A stretch of DNA of 64,000 nt from Pseudobutyrivibrio sp. MD2005 (GCF_000621865.1 NZ_JHXE01000012.1:155017-219016), one strand, 5' to 3'. Positions 52,975 to 63,152 are shown, counted from the first letter of the stretch. Numbers and translations: made by a program. Notes: generated from the letters alone by a model not told the origin.

Positions 52975-55431
52975 TTAATGTAAATCCAGCTTGTCTAAAT
53001 GCCAGATATCATCTACATATTCCTGAATAGTTCTATCTGATGAGAACTTTCCGACATGTGCAACATTCTCAAGTGCCATCTGTCCCCATTTGAATCTATC
53101 CTTGTATGCTTCCTGGATTTTCTCATGAGCCTCACAATATGAAGCAAAATCCTTAAGCACGAAATATGTATCAGCCTTTGCTGTACACTGGGTGTTCAGC
53201 AATGAATTGTAAAGTGGTCTAAACAATTCTGGGTTTTCAATACTATAATTGCCATTTACAAGCTGTTGTAAAACCTTTTGGATGCGGTAATCTGAATTCA
53301 TAACATCCATAGGATTGTAATCATTGTTCTTCTCATGAGCAATTACTTCATCTGAACTCATTCCGAAGATAAAAATGTTCTTGCCGCCTAGCTCCTGATA
53401 CATCTCAACATTGGCGCCATCCATTGTACCAATTGTAACTGCACCATTAAGCATGAACTTCATGTTACCTGTACCAGATGCCTCTTTTGAAGCTGTAGAT
53501 ATCTGTTCAGATACATCTGCTGCTGCAAAAATCCACTCAGCATTAGATACTCTATAATCCTCGATAAATACAACTTTAAGCTTGTCATCAATGGACTTAT
53601 CATTGTTGATAACTGCAGCTACGTTATTAATAAGCTTGATGATAAGCTTAGCGTTCTCGTAGCCTGCTGATGCCTTTGCACCAAAAATAAATGTTGTTGG
53701 ATAGAAATCCATTTCAGGATTTTCTTTTATCTGATTGTATAAGTACATTACATGAAGAATATTTAAGAGCTGTCTCTTATACTCATGCAATCTCTTAACC
53801 TGAACATCGAAGATTGAATTAGGATCCACATTGATGCCATTGTGCTCCCAAATATATTTAGCCAGACGCTTTTTGTTCTCTAGCTTAATCTCCATAAATT
53901 CTTTAATAGAACGCTGATCATTGATATATCTTTCAAGCTTTTGCATCTGAGATAAATCTGTAATCCAGCCTCTACCAATTTTTGAGATTACCCAGTCAGA
54001 AAGCTTGTAATTACCATGCATCAAGAAACGTCTCTGAGTGATACCGTTAGTCTTGTTGTTGAACTTATCTGGATACATCTCATAGAAATCATGTAAAGAA
54101 ACATTCTTTAGGATTTCTGTGTGAAGAGCAGCAACACCGTTTACTGAGAAACTAGCTGCTATAGCCATGTGCGCCATCTTAACCTGACCATCTGCAAGGA
54201 TTGCCATACGAGCAACTCTAGCATCATCACCTGGGAACTTAGCACGAATCTCCTCACAGAATCTACGATTAATCTCTTCAACTATCATGTAAATACGTGG
54301 AAGAAGATTTTTGAAGATATCCTGTGGCCATTTCTCAAGAGCTTCTGACATGATTGTGTGGTTGGTGTATGCAACACAGTGAGTTGTAATATCCCATGCC
54401 TCATCCCAGCCGAGACCGCGCTCATCCATAAGCAGACGCATAAGCTCTGCAACTGTAAGTGTAGGATGAGTATCATTCATCTGGAATACAACCTTTTCAG
54501 GAAGCTGCTTAATATCGCTGTGATGACGGAAAAACTTAGCAATTGCACGCTGCAAAGATGCAGATACAAAGAAATACTGCTGCTTTAATCTAAGCTCCTT
54601 ACCTTGAATATGATTATCATTTGGATAAAGTACCTCTGTAAGGTTGCGAGCCAGATTCATATCTTCAACAGCTTTGTTATAGTCACCGCGCTCAAATGAA
54701 TCTAAGCGGAACACTTCCTTTGGCTTAGCATCCCAAATCATGAGAGTATTTACCATTCCATTGTCAAAACCAGTAACTGGCATATCGTATGGAGTAGCAA
54801 TTACAGAATTGTATCCCTCATGTATATATTTTGTAGTTCCATCTGGCTGAGCGTCGTAACGCACCCAACCACCAAATTTTACTTCGAACTCGTACTCTGG
54901 ACGCTCTAACTCAAATGGATAGCGTGTCTGTAGCCAGTTATCAGGAACCTCTTCCTGGTATCCATCTACGATTTTCTGTTTAAACATACCGTAGTGATAT
55001 CTGATACCGCATCCATATGCAGGATAGCGCAAAGTAGCAAGAGAATCTAAGAAGCAGGCTGCAAGTCTTCCCAAACCACCATTTCCAAGTGCTGGATCGG
55101 GTTCCTGATCCTCAATAGCATTAATATCAACTCCAAGATTGTCTAATGCATCCATGACCTCAGTATAGCCACGCATGTTAATCATGTTGTTACCTAGGAG
55201 TCTTCCAATCAAGAACTCCATCGACATGTAATACACGCACTTTGGATCCTGTTTATTGAATTCCTTCTGAGTGTTAAGCCAGTTGTCAATGACAACCTCA
55301 TTAACAACTTCAGAACAAGCCCTGTAGATTTCCTCTTCAGTAGCCTCAGTAAATTCCTTTCTAAACATGTTCTTAACACGATTCTTTATCTCGCGTTCAA
55401 TTTCCTTAGTGCTTGGCATCTGCCTCTTCAT
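52975..55431 (-). CDS. glgP: Glycogen/starch phosphorylase
   Basis: This 818-residue GT35 enzyme releases glucose-1-phosphate from glycogen or maltodextrin. Motifs are MEFLIGRLLGNNM, DPALGNGGLGRLAACFLDSLATL, GYGIRYHYGMF, QMNDTHPTLTVAELMR, IFDVQVKRLHEYKRQLLN and EASGTGNMKFMLNGAVTIGTMDGANVEM; the last contains the PLP lysine (NMKFMLNG). Length is normal. It sits directly downstream of ileS on the same strand (34-nt gap). Confidence 0.96.
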   Translation of the reverse strand: MKRQMPSTKEIEREIKNRVKNMFRKEFTEATEEEIYRACSEVVNEVVIDNWLNTQKEFNKQDPKCVYYMSMEFLIGRLLGNNMINMRGYTEVMDALDNLGVDINAIEDQEPDPALGNGGLGRLAACFLDSLATLRYPAYGCGIRYHYGMFKQKIVDGYQEEVPDNWLQTRYPFELERPEYEFEVKFGGWVRYDAQPDGTTKYIHEGYNSVIATPYDMPVTGFDNGMVNTLMIWDAKPKEVFRLDSFERGDYNKAVEDMNLARNLTEVLYPNDNHIQGKELRLKQQYFFVSASLQRAIAKFFRHHSDIKQLPEKVVFQMNDTHPTLTVAELMRLLMDERGLGWDEAWDITTHCVAYTNHTIMSEALEKWPQDIFKNLLPRIYMIVEEINRRFCEEIRAKFPGDDARVARMAILADGQVKMAHMAIAASFSVNGVAALHTEILKNVSLHDFYEMYPDKFNNKTNGITQRRFLMHGNYKLSDWVISKIGRGWITDLSQMQKLERYINDQRSIKEFMEIKLENKKRLAKYIWEHNGINVDPNSIFDVQVKRLHEYKRQLLNILHVMYLYNQIKENPEMDFYPTTFIFGAKASAGYENAKLIIKLINNVAAVINNDKSIDDKLKVVFIEDYRVSNAEWIFAAADVSEQISTASKEASGTGNMKFMLNGAVTIGTMDGANVEMYQELGGKNIFIFGMSSDEVIAHEKNNDYNPMDVMNSDYRIQKVLQQLVNGNYSIENPELFRPLYNSLLNTQCTAKADTYFVLKDFASYCEAHEKIQEAYKDRFKWGQMALENVAHVGKFSSDRTIQEYVDDIWHLDKLDLH

Positions 55432-55465
55432 ATCTCTTACCCCTCCTTATTCTCGCTCGTTACGG

Positions 55466-58400
55466 CTAGCCACGACGTGTTACAGCAAGTGTTACTGTTT
55501 CGCCGTTGATGTTCCATTCTTTAGAGTGCTCACCAGCTGTGCCTTCTTCGATAGAATCTGCAAGAACTTCACCAGCGATGATTTCCTTGTTCTTAGCGAA
55601 GATTTCGTTAGCCTTTGGTGTGCCAGCGTATGCTACGCTGATGCGATCCATAACTTCGAAGTCTGCTTCCTTACGCATTGTCTGAATCTTTGAAACGATT
55701 TCTCTTACGAAGCCTTCCTCAAGAAGTTCTTCTGAAAGATTTGTATCGAGAACTACTGTTACGTAGTTGTCTCCATCTGCTACGAAGCCTTCTGTCTGAG
55801 CCATAGAGATAAGTAAATCCTCCTCTGCAAGCTCGATAGATGCGTCAACCTCAGGCAATTTTAATACCCCATTTGCCTTAAGCTCTGCATAAGCTGCGTT
55901 GCCATCAAGTGATGCAAGTGCCTTCTGAATACCGCCAAGGAACTTACCATACTTAGGTCCTACTGTACGAAGCTGTGGCTTGAATGAGTATGATGTAAAT
56001 GCTGAGACATCTTCTGTGAATGTAGCCTTCTTAACGTTAAGCTCATCCTCGATGATTGAAACATACATGTCATCAAGCTCGTGCTCAGCCTTGATGTACA
56101 TCTGACCGATTGGCTGTCTATTCTTAATCTGTGCTGTGTTACGGCAAGCACGTCCGTGAACTACTATCTTAAGAAGCTCATCCATGTCTTCCTCAAGCTT
56201 CTTGTCAATGAATGCTTCATTAACTGCTGGGAAGTCGCAAAGATGAATTGACTCTGGAGCTGTCTTATCTACTGAGCGAACCATATTCTGGTAGATTTCC
56301 TCTGTCATAAATGGAATCATTGGCGCTGCAGCAAGTGAAATATCCTTTAAGCATGTGTAAAGAGTCATGTAAGCGTTAATCTTATCCTGCTCCATACCCT
56401 TTGCCCAGAATCTATCACGGCAACGACGAACATACCAGTTAGATAAATCATCTACAAATTCATCTAATGCTCTAGCTGCTTCTGGAATCTTGTATGCTGA
56501 AAGATTATCATCAACAGCCTTGATTGCTGAATTAAGACGAGAAAGAATCCACTTATCCATAACTGCAAGCTTACTGAAATCAAGCTCGTACTTTGTAGGA
56601 TCGAACTCGTCGATATTTGCATATAAAATATAGAAAGCGTATGTATTCCAAAGTGTTCCAAGGAACTTTCTCTGGCCTTCCATAACAGCATTCTCACCAA
56701 ATCTCTTTGGAATCCATGGTGCTGAAGATGTGTAGAAGTACCATCTGATAGCATCTGCCCCCATCTTCTCAAGAGCATCGAATGGATCAACAGCGTTGCC
56801 CTTAGACTTAGACATCTTCTGTCCATTCTCATCCTGAACGTGACCAAGTACGATTACGTTCTCGTAAGGAGCCTTGTTGAATAATAATGTTGATTCAGCC
56901 ATCAACGAATAGAACCAACCACGTGTCTGGTCAACAGCCTCAGAAATAAACTTAGCTGGGAACTGCTGCTCAAATACTTCCTTATTTTCGAATGGATAGT
57001 GATGCTGAGCAAATGGCATCGCACCTGAATCGAACCAGCAGTCGATAACTTCTGGTACACGCTTCATTGTTCCCTTACACTCAGGACATGTGCATGTAAC
57101 CTCATCGATGTATGGACGGTGAAGCTCGATAGACTCTGCATCAGCGCGGCCTGAAAGCTCTGCTAATTCCTTGCGGCTACCGATTGAAATCTGCTTACCA
57201 CAATCTGGACACTCCCAAATGTTGAGTGGAGTTCCCCAATAACGGTTACGTGAGATACCCCAGTCCTGAACATTCTCAAGCCAATCACCGAAACGTCCCT
57301 TACCGATGTTCTCTGGAATCCAGTTTACAGTGTTGTTATTCTTAATCAGGTCATCCTTAACTTCTGTCATCTTGATGAACCATGATTCTCTAGCGTAGTA
57401 GATAAGTGGTGTATCGCATCTCCAGCAGTGTGGATATTCGTGCTCGAACTTAGGAGCATCGAAAAGCTTGCCTTCCTTATCAAGATCCTTAAGAACCTCA
57501 GGATCTGCCTTTTTAACAAAGAGTCCAGCATATGGAGTCTCTTCTGTCATTTCACCCTTGCCATCAACAAACTGAACAAATGGAAGCTCGTACTTACGAC
57601 CAACCTTTGCATCGTCCTCACCGAAAGCAGGAGCAATGTGTACGATACCAGTACCATCTGACATAGTAACGTATGTATCACAAGTTACGAAATGAGCCTT
57701 TTTGTGCTGCTTTTCAGCGGCTACGCCAGCACACTCAAAAAGTGGCTCATATTCTTTATATTCAAGGTCTGTTCCCTTGTATGTTTCTAGCACTTCATAA
57801 GGCTTAACACCTTCTTCAGTAGCTATCTTTGAAAGAACCTTGTCAGCAAGTGCTTCTGCAAGGATGTATGTATATCCATCAGCAGCCTTTACTTTAATAT
57901 ATGTCTCATCAGGGTTAACGCAAAGCGCAAGGTTAGATGGAAGTGTCCATGGTGTAGTTGTCCATGCAAGGAAATATGCATCCTCACCCTTAATCTTGAA
58001 ACGAACTACTGCTGAACGCTCCTTAACTGTCTTATATCCTTGAGCAACCTCTTGTGCAGAAAGAGGTGTACCACAACGTGGGCAATATGGAACAATCTTG
58101 AATCCCTTATAAAGAAGCTTTTTGTCCCAGATTGTCTTAAGTGCCCACCACTCAGACTCAATAAAGTTATCATCGTATGTGATATATGGATTATCCATAT
58201 CAGCCCAGAAACCTACTGTGCCAGAGAAATCCTCCCACATACCTTTGTATTTCCATACGGATTCCTTACATTGCTTAATGAAAGGCTCCATACCATACTC
58301 TTCAATCTGTTCTTTTCCGTTAAGACCAAGAAGCTTTTCAACCTCTAGCTCTACAGGAAGACCGTGTGTATCCCAACCAGCTTTTCTAGGTACAAATTTA

Positions 58401-58627
58401 CCTTTCATTGTCTGGTATCTAGGAATCATATCCTTGATTGCACGTGTCTCAACGTGTCCGATGTGTGGTTTACCATTTGCTGTTGGAGGACCATCATAAA
58501 ATGTGTAAGTCTCTCCCTCTTTTCTTGAATCCATTGACTTCTGGAAGATGTCATTTTCTTCCCAGAACTTTAGTACCTGCTTCTCTCTCTCAACGAAGTT
58601 CAGGCTTGCGTCTACCTTGTTGTACAT
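55466..58627 (-). CDS. ileS: Isoleucyl-tRNA synthetase (long, eukaryote-like class)
   Basis: This 1053-residue enzyme charges tRNA-Ile and edits valine. HIGH is HIGH at 55-58 (FYDGPPTANGKPHIGH) and KMSKS is GQKMSKSKGNAVDP. The editing domain (AWTTTPWTLPSNLALCV) is present, and internal CPRCG, CPDCG and CTCPECKG motifs suggest zinc sites. With about 1050 residues and GPPTANGKPHIGH it fits the IleS2 class, which is known for low mupirocin sensitivity. The upstream leader is only ~90 nt and shows no T-box. Confidence 0.95.
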   Translation of the reverse strand: MYNKVDASLNFVEREKQVLKFWEENDIFQKSMDSRKEGETYTFYDGPPTANGKPHIGHVETRAIKDMIPRYQTMKGKFVPRKAGWDTHGLPVELEVEKLLGLNGKEQIEEYGMEPFIKQCKESVWKYKGMWEDFSGTVGFWADMDNPYITYDDNFIESEWWALKTIWDKKLLYKGFKIVPYCPRCGTPLSAQEVAQGYKTVKERSAVVRFKIKGEDAYFLAWTTTPWTLPSNLALCVNPDETYIKVKAADGYTYILAEALADKVLSKIATEEGVKPYEVLETYKGTDLEYKEYEPLFECAGVAAEKQHKKAHFVTCDTYVTMSDGTGIVHIAPAFGEDDAKVGRKYELPFVQFVDGKGEMTEETPYAGLFVKKADPEVLKDLDKEGKLFDAPKFEHEYPHCWRCDTPLIYYARESWFIKMTEVKDDLIKNNNTVNWIPENIGKGRFGDWLENVQDWGISRNRYWGTPLNIWECPDCGKQISIGSRKELAELSGRADAESIELHRPYIDEVTCTCPECKGTMKRVPEVIDCWFDSGAMPFAQHHYPFENKEVFEQQFPAKFISEAVDQTRGWFYSLMAESTLLFNKAPYENVIVLGHVQDENGQKMSKSKGNAVDPFDALEKMGADAIRWYFYTSSAPWIPKRFGENAVMEGQRKFLGTLWNTYAFYILYANIDEFDPTKYELDFSKLAVMDKWILSRLNSAIKAVDDNLSAYKIPEAARALDEFVDDLSNWYVRRCRDRFWAKGMEQDKINAYMTLYTCLKDISLAAAPMIPFMTEEIYQNMVRSVDKTAPESIHLCDFPAVNEAFIDKKLEEDMDELLKIVVHGRACRNTAQIKNRQPIGQMYIKAEHELDDMYVSIIEDELNVKKATFTEDVSAFTSYSFKPQLRTVGPKYGKFLGGIQKALASLDGNAAYAELKANGVLKLPEVDASIELAEEDLLISMAQTEGFVADGDNYVTVVLDTNLSEELLEEGFVREIVSKIQTMRKEADFEVMDRISVAYAGTPKANEIFAKNKEIIAGEVLADSIEEGTAGEHSKEWNINGETVTLAVTRRG

Positions 58628-58648
58628 ATAAGTAATTCCTTTCTATGA

Positions 58649-58672
58649 GGATATCCTTTCTCGTCAGATATC
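58649..58672. repeat. Short inverted repeat in the ileS leader
   Basis: GGATATC/GATATCC with a 10-nt loop lies about 25-45 bp upstream of the ileS ATG. Too small for a T-box; it could be a protein site or simple leader hairpin. Confidence 0.5.
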
Positions 58673-58686
58673 CCTTCTCTTACTAT

Positions 58687-58707
58687 TAAAAAATGCCACA
58701 AGCGGCA
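58687..58707 (-). terminator. Small terminator after the DUF4190-like gene
   Basis: A 5-bp stem TGCCG-CTTG-TGGCA (one G-U pair) followed on the minus strand by TTTTTT lies just after the stop of the membrane gene. Stem is short but the T-tract is good. Confidence 0.6.
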
Positions 58708-58720
58708 CCTTTAACCAAAA

Positions 58721-59248
58721 CTAAAGTGTATCGCCATAATCAACTTCAGGATGTTCGCCTTCATCGATGTTGCCATCAAACAAATTCTTCATATCATCCC
58801 CTTTTGGCTCTTCGAATATGTTATATTCCTCTTGATTTTCTTCAATGCCATAATAATCGTAGAAGAATTCCATACCCTCTTTATCATCAGCTAGTACTGC
58901 TATATTATCAGCATTGTTAAAAATAAAAGCCCACGAAAACAAGCACATGGCTATACTGAAAACAGATGCAATGATACCAGTTATTGCAAACACCTTACCC
59001 CTTTTTTGGCGACGTGTAGCAATAAATATTATTCCTAATATTATAGAAATAAGAGCACCTATTAAATTGATGCCTGATAAGAAAAAGATTAAAGATAATA
59101 CACCAAATACAAATGAAAATACAGCCAAACCAATGCGCTGATTTACCTCAGGCTGTGGCTGTGGTTGCTCCTGGTACTGAAACTGAGGGGCTTTATAGCT
59201 CCCCTGCTCAATGTTATCTTCGTCTTCAAACATATAATCTTCGTTCAT
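58721..59248 (-). CDS. DUF4190-like membrane protein
   Basis: This 175-residue protein has a charged Gln/Pro-rich N-terminus (QYQEQPQPQPE), two or three membrane helices (LAVFSFVFGVLSLIFFLSGINLIGALISIILGIIF, VFAITGIIASVFSIAMCLFSW) and an acidic C-terminal tail of about 60 residues. The helical block resembles DUF4190, found widely in Firmicute and actinobacterial membrane proteins of unknown function. It lies between ribH and ileS. Confidence 0.7.
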   Translation of the reverse strand: MNEDYMFEDEDNIEQGSYKAPQFQYQEQPQPQPEVNQRIGLAVFSFVFGVLSLIFFLSGINLIGALISIILGIIFIATRRQKRGKVFAITGIIASVFSIAMCLFSWAFIFNNADNIAVLADDKEGMEFFYDYYGIEENQEEYNIFEEPKGDDMKNLFDGNIDEGEHPEVDYGDTL

Positions 59249-59312
59249 AATACACCTACAAATACTAATATTAACCTAATCCTAATTATTCTAACTGTTT
59301 ATGCCCTGTTTA

Positions 59313-59777
59313 TCAAGATAATTCACGAATCAAATTTACCATTTCAATAGCTCCCTGAGCACATTCAAAGCCTTTATTTCCAGCCTTTGTGCCTGCTCGC
59401 TCTACCGCCTGTTCAATTGTATCAGTTGTAAGTACACCAAACATAACGGGTATGTCAGCACCTAAGCTTACATTCGCTACTCCCTTTGACACTTCAGAGC
59501 AAACATAATCATAATGTGAAGTCGCTCCTCGAATTACTGCTCCCAAGCAGATTACAGCGTCATACTTTTTGCTCTCTGCCATCTTTTTTGCAATAAGAGG
59601 TATTTCAAAAGCTCCTGGAACCCAAGCCACTTCAATATCTTCATCTTTTACATTCTCTCTTTTCAATCCATCGATTGCACCACCCAACAATTTTGATGTA
59701 ATAAACTCATTAAAACGTGCAACAACAATTCCTACCTTAATGTCCTGTGATACTAACTTTCCTTCATATACTCTCAT
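59313..59777 (-). CDS. ribH: 6,7-dimethyl-8-ribityllumazine synthase
   Basis: This 154-residue enzyme condenses the ribitylamino-uracil with dihydroxybutanone phosphate to lumazine. The core motifs are [70 protein letters not shown] and [24 protein letters not shown]. It forms an icosahedral or pentameric cage in other species. It closes the riboflavin operon. Confidence 0.97.
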   Translation of the reverse strand: MRVYEGKLVSQDIKVGIVVARFNEFITSKLLGGAIDGLKRENVKDEDIEVAWVPGAFEIPLIAKKMAESKKYDAVICLGAVIRGATSHYDYVCSEVSKGVANVSLGADIPVMFGVLTTDTIEQAVERAGTKAGNKGFECAQGAIEMVNLIRELS

Positions 59778-59817
59778 CTTTCTTATCCTCCTATATTTCA
59801 GCTCACTTAGAGCAATT

Positions 59818-61017
59818 TTAAACTTCTAATAAATGTCCCATTCTTTTTTTCTTAGTTTTTAAATAAAAGATATCATGTATATTTGCTTCTATTTCAATCG
59901 GTACACGCCTAGCTATATTCATTCCATAATCAGACAACTGATATACTTTATCCGGATTATTTGTTAGTAATTCAAGAGAATGTATTCCAAGGTCTCTTAA
60001 AATCTGGGCTCCTGTGTAATACTCTCTCATATCCCCAGGAAATCCCAAGGCAATATTTGCATCTAATGTATCCATTCCTTCATCTTGAAGCTTGTATGCT
60101 TTAAGCTTATTTACAAGACCGATTCCTCTTCCCTCCTGTCTCATATAAAGCAAAACGCCTCTGCCTTCCTTCTCTATTGCCTTCATCGCTGCTTCGAATT
60201 GCTGTCCGCAATCACATCGCATAGATCCGAATACATCACCAGTCAGACATTCTGAATGAACTCGACATAAAACATTTTCCCCATCGCTAATATCTCCTTT
60301 TACCAAAGCCACATGATGCTCTCCATTGATTTTATTGATATAACAATGTGCTTTAAAATTCCCATAACGTGTAGGCATATTTGCAATAGAAACACATTCC
60401 ACCAGTTTGTCGTATACCTTACGATATTCAATCAGCTGAGGGATTGTAATAAATGTTATCCCCATATTTTTAGCTAGCTCTTTTAATGCTTCACCTCTCA
60501 TCATGCTTCCATCTTCAGCCATAATTTCGCAGCATAGTCCGCATTCCTTTAGCCCTGCAAGCTTCATTAAATCAACGGTTGCTTCTGTATGTCCTGGTCG
60601 CTCAATAACACCACCAGCCTTGGCTACCAATGGGAACATATGCCCTGGTCTTCTAAAATCTAAAGGATTTACATCATCACTAACAGTGCATCTAGCAGTG
60701 AGACCTCTTTCTGCCGCAGAAATTCCTGTAGTAGTATCCACATGATCAATCGATACCGTAAATGCGGTTTCATGATTGTCTGTATTGTGGCTAACCATCG
60801 GTGGCAAAGCCAGCTTTGTTGATATCTCCTGACTCATAGGCATACATATAAGACCTTTTCCAACCGATGCCATAAGATTGACGTTTTCTGTTGTTGCAAA
60901 CTCAGCAGCACAGATGAAATCGCCTTCATTTTCCCGGCCTTCATCATCCATTACCAAGATAACTTTTCCCTCTTTTAAATCTTCAATTGCCTTTTCAATT
61001 AACTCTTTTTCCATCAT
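59818..61017 (-). CDS. ribBA: Bifunctional DHBP synthase / GTP cyclohydrolase II
   Basis: This 399-residue fusion makes the two riboflavin precursors. The N-terminal DHBP synthase has [16 protein letters not shown] (residues about 19-34) and [14 protein letters not shown] [15 protein letters not shown]. The C-terminal GTP cyclohydrolase II has three zinc cysteines in [20 protein letters not shown], and [20 protein letters not shown]. Both activities appear intact. It follows ribE by 20 nt and precedes ribH by 40 nt. Confidence 0.97.
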   Translation of the reverse strand: MMEKELIEKAIEDLKEGKVILVMDDEGRENEGDFICAAEFATTENVNLMASVGKGLICMPMSQEISTKLALPPMVSHNTDNHETAFTVSIDHVDTTTGISAAERGLTARCTVSDDVNPLDFRRPGHMFPLVAKAGGVIERPGHTEATVDLMKLAGLKECGLCCEIMAEDGSMMRGEALKELAKNMGITFITIPQLIEYRKVYDKLVECVSIANMPTRYGNFKAHCYINKINGEHHVALVKGDISDGENVLCRVHSECLTGDVFGSMRCDCGQQFEAAMKAIEKEGRGVLLYMRQEGRGIGLVNKLKAYKLQDEGMDTLDANIALGFPGDMREYYTGAQILRDLGIHSLELLTNNPDKVYQLSDYGMNIARRVPIEIEANIHDIFYLKTKKKRMGHLLEV

Positions 61018-61037
61018 TATTCCCTTTCTTTAGTATT

Positions 61038-61676
61038 CTAAAAACCATTAGCTAAAAGCATTTCTTTTGTTAGTTCTGATGAAGATGTATTGTTCCCTAA
61101 TATCTTTTTTACATATTTGCCAATTACGTCATTTTCCAGATTGACAGTATCTCCAACTCTTTTATATCCTAAAACAGTTTCCTTTAAGGTATGTGGAATA
61201 ATTGAAACCTTAAAGCTTTGTCTAGATACTCCTGCCACAGTTAAACTTATACCATCGATTGCAATAGAACCTTTTTCTACTATTCCATCTAAAATCCCTT
61301 TATCCCCTCCTATTTCAAACCAGACTGCATTATCGTCTTTACGAATATTTTTTATTATTCCGGTGCCATCGATATGGCCACTTACGATATGGCCTCCAAA
61401 GCGACCATTTGCTGGCATTGCTCTTTCAAGATTCACCATACATCCACTCTTTAATGAACCAAGGCTCGATCTTAAAAAAGTCTCGTTCATCACATCAGCC
61501 TCAAATCTATCTGGACCATAATCGACCACTGTTAAGCACACTCCATTAACTGCGATACTATCCCCAAGATGAATATCTTCTAATACTTTTTTGCAGTTAA
61601 TGAAAATCCGCTGATTTTTGCTGCCACGACTTACTCTATTTATATTTCCAAGTTCTTCAACAATGCCTGTAAACAT
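61038..61676 (-). CDS. ribE: Riboflavin synthase alpha chain
   Basis: This 212-residue trimeric enzyme disproportionates lumazine to riboflavin. It has two tandem lumazine-binding repeats: N-terminal MFTGIVEELGNI...SIAVNGVCLTV and MNETFLRSSLGSL, then GGHIVSGHIDGTGII and DGISLTVAGV. The start shares one base with the ribD stop (TGATG), a coupled junction. Gene order ribD-ribE-ribBA-ribH is the standard Firmicute arrangement. Confidence 0.96.
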   Translation of the reverse strand: MFTGIVEELGNINRVSRGSKNQRIFINCKKVLEDIHLGDSIAVNGVCLTVVDYGPDRFEADVMNETFLRSSLGSLKSGCMVNLERAMPANGRFGGHIVSGHIDGTGIIKNIRKDDNAVWFEIGGDKGILDGIVEKGSIAIDGISLTVAGVSRQSFKVSIIPHTLKETVLGYKRVGDTVNLENDVIGKYVKKILGNNTSSSELTKEMLLANGF

Positions 61677-62773
61677 CAGTAAATCACCTCATTTTCTATG
61701 ATTAAATCCTCACCAGCCCAAGAAGTACTTATCGGCTTAAGCTTTATTGCATCTGTAATATCGCTTATCCCGATTCCCTCTACTGGAGACTTGCTATTGC
61801 CACCGAATATTTTCGGAGCAATATGTATATGAATTTCATCTACTATTTTGCTTTCTAGAGCACTGTAGTTTATTGTTCCCCCTCCTTCTAACAAAATGCT
61901 ATCGATATTACATTCCCCAAGCTTCTGCATGAGAATATTCAAGTCTATCCCCTTTTTTCCTTGAGGTACTTTTAAGATTGTGCAGCCTCTTTTTTCAAAC
62001 TCCTGAATCTTCTCTTTATCCTCACAAGATGTGGCTATAATTGTGGATATCTCATTAGCAGTGGTAACCACTTTTGCGTCTAAAGGTGTTCGTAAATACG
62101 AATCACATATAATTCTTACTGGATTATTTACAGGTTCATTCAGTCTGCAGTCCAAAGAAGGATCATCTACAATAACTGTAGAAACTCCAACCATTATTCC
62201 TGATAGTCGCTTTCTCAATCTATGAACATTCTCCCTGGCTTTATCGCCTGTTATCCACTTTGATTCCCCTGATATTGTTGCTATCTTTCCATCCGCTGTC
62301 ATTGCATATTTCATTACAACATAAGGCATTTTAGAGCTCATATATTTATTGAAAACACGATTTAAAGCCCTACATTGTTTTTCCATTATTCCAACTTCAA
62401 CACTTATTCCATTATCTCTGAGTATTTGTGCGCCTTTTCCAGCAACGATTGGATTAACATCTAGCGTTCCTATAACGACTTTTGTGATTCCATTTTCTAT
62501 TATTGCTTCAGTACATGGTGGCGTTTTACCATAATGGCAACAAGGTTCAAGTGTTACATATAACGTTGCACCTTTTGGTGAATTACCTTTAGAAATGCAG
62601 TCCTTAATAGCATTTCGTTCAGCATGCAACTGGCCATATTTTTGATGATATCCTTCGCCAATAACAGCTCCATCCTTAACAATCACAGCGCCAACCATAG
62701 GATTAGGGTTAACAAATCCCTCTCCCTTTTTGGCTAGCTCTATAGCTTGCTCCATATATATTTTGTGTTCCAT
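61676..62773 (-). CDS. ribD: Bifunctional diaminohydroxyphosphoribosylaminopyrimidine deaminase / reductase
   Basis: This 365-residue enzyme deaminates and reduces the pyrimidine precursor. The N-terminal deaminase has HAERNAI and TLEPCCHYGKTPPC for zinc binding. The C-terminal reductase has MKYAMTADGKIATISGESKWIT and ILLEGGGTINYSAL. It is the first gene of the rib operon. The RBS is AGGAGG and its leader holds an FMN riboswitch. Confidence 0.97.
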   Translation of the reverse strand: MEHKIYMEQAIELAKKGEGFVNPNPMVGAVIVKDGAVIGEGYHQKYGQLHAERNAIKDCISKGNSPKGATLYVTLEPCCHYGKTPPCTEAIIENGITKVVIGTLDVNPIVAGKGAQILRDNGISVEVGIMEKQCRALNRVFNKYMSSKMPYVVMKYAMTADGKIATISGESKWITGDKARENVHRLRKRLSGIMVGVSTVIVDDPSLDCRLNEPVNNPVRIICDSYLRTPLDAKVVTTANEISTIIATSCEDKEKIQEFEKRGCTILKVPQGKKGIDLNILMQKLGECNIDSILLEGGGTINYSALESKIVDEIHIHIAPKIFGGNSKSPVEGIGISDITDAIKLKPISTSWAGEDLIIENEVIY

Positions 62774-62797
62774 TATTCCTCCTATTTTCTAGATAAT

Positions 62798-62823
62798 AAA
62801 AAAGCCTTGGATTTCTCCAAGGC
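62798..62823 (-). terminator. Second terminator in the rib leader
   Basis: GCCTTGG/CCAAGGC with a 6-nt loop is followed on the minus strand by TTTTTT, 25 nt before the ribD start. It lies after the riboswitch's own terminator, giving two in a row. Confidence 0.85.
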
Positions 62824-62873
62824 AAAAATACTTTTGGCGTTTATATAAAACCAAAATGATTTACATCCGTAAA

Positions 62874-62907
62874 ATAAAAATGCCCTGAGATAATAATCCC
62901 AGAGCAT
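62874..62907 (-). terminator. FMN-riboswitch expression-platform terminator
   Basis: On the minus strand TGCTCTGGGA/TCTCAGGGCA with a 6-nt loop is followed by TTTTTATTTT, 24 nt downstream of the RFN element. It would form when FMN is bound. Confidence 0.85.
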
Positions 62908-62930
62908 AAAATTTCACTGATAAACATTAT

Positions 62931-63037
62931 ATCTTCTTTCATCCAGACTATACTGTCGGCTTCGGAATCTCACCGAATCATGCCTTGCGGCTCGTGGGCT
63001 ATACCACCGGTAGGGAATCACACCCTGCCCTGAAGAT
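62931..63037 (-). ncRNA. FMN riboswitch (RFN element)
   Basis: On the minus strand the leader begins ATCTTCAGGGCAGGGTG and ends GGATGAAAGAAGAT, with the conserved interior TTCCCTACCGGTGGT, AGCCCACGAGC and GAAGCCGACAGT. This is the RFN consensus, with the P1 ATCTTC/GAAGAT pairing at the ends. It senses FMN and controls the rib operon through the following terminator. Confidence 0.98.
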
Positions 63038-63054
63038 GCTATTCAATTGAACTG

Positions 63055-63083
63055 ATTGTACGACAGTTTGTTTTATACGTCAA
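63055..63083 (-). promoter_or_regulatory. rib operon promoter
   Basis: Minus-strand TTGACG (63078-63083) and TACAAT (63055-63060) are 17 bp apart. Transcription would begin near 63048, about 10 nt before the riboswitch. Confidence 0.85.
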
Positions 63084-63107
63084 GAAAAAACTATACTAAA
63101 GTGGGTG

Positions 63108-63140
63108 AAAAAAAAAGAGATAGGCAATCTATCTCTTTTT
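63108..63140 (-). terminator. Terminator of the tRNA cluster
   Basis: AAAGAGATAG/CTATCTCTTT forms a 10-bp stem with a 5-nt loop, and a long T-tract follows on the minus strand. It lies just after tRNA-Arg, ending the rRNA-tRNA transcript. Confidence 0.93.
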
Positions 63141-63152
63141 CTTTTAAATAAG

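Noticed and set aside
58628..58720. T-box leader upstream of ileS
   Set aside because: The interval is too short and has no T-box bulge sequence or specifier loop.
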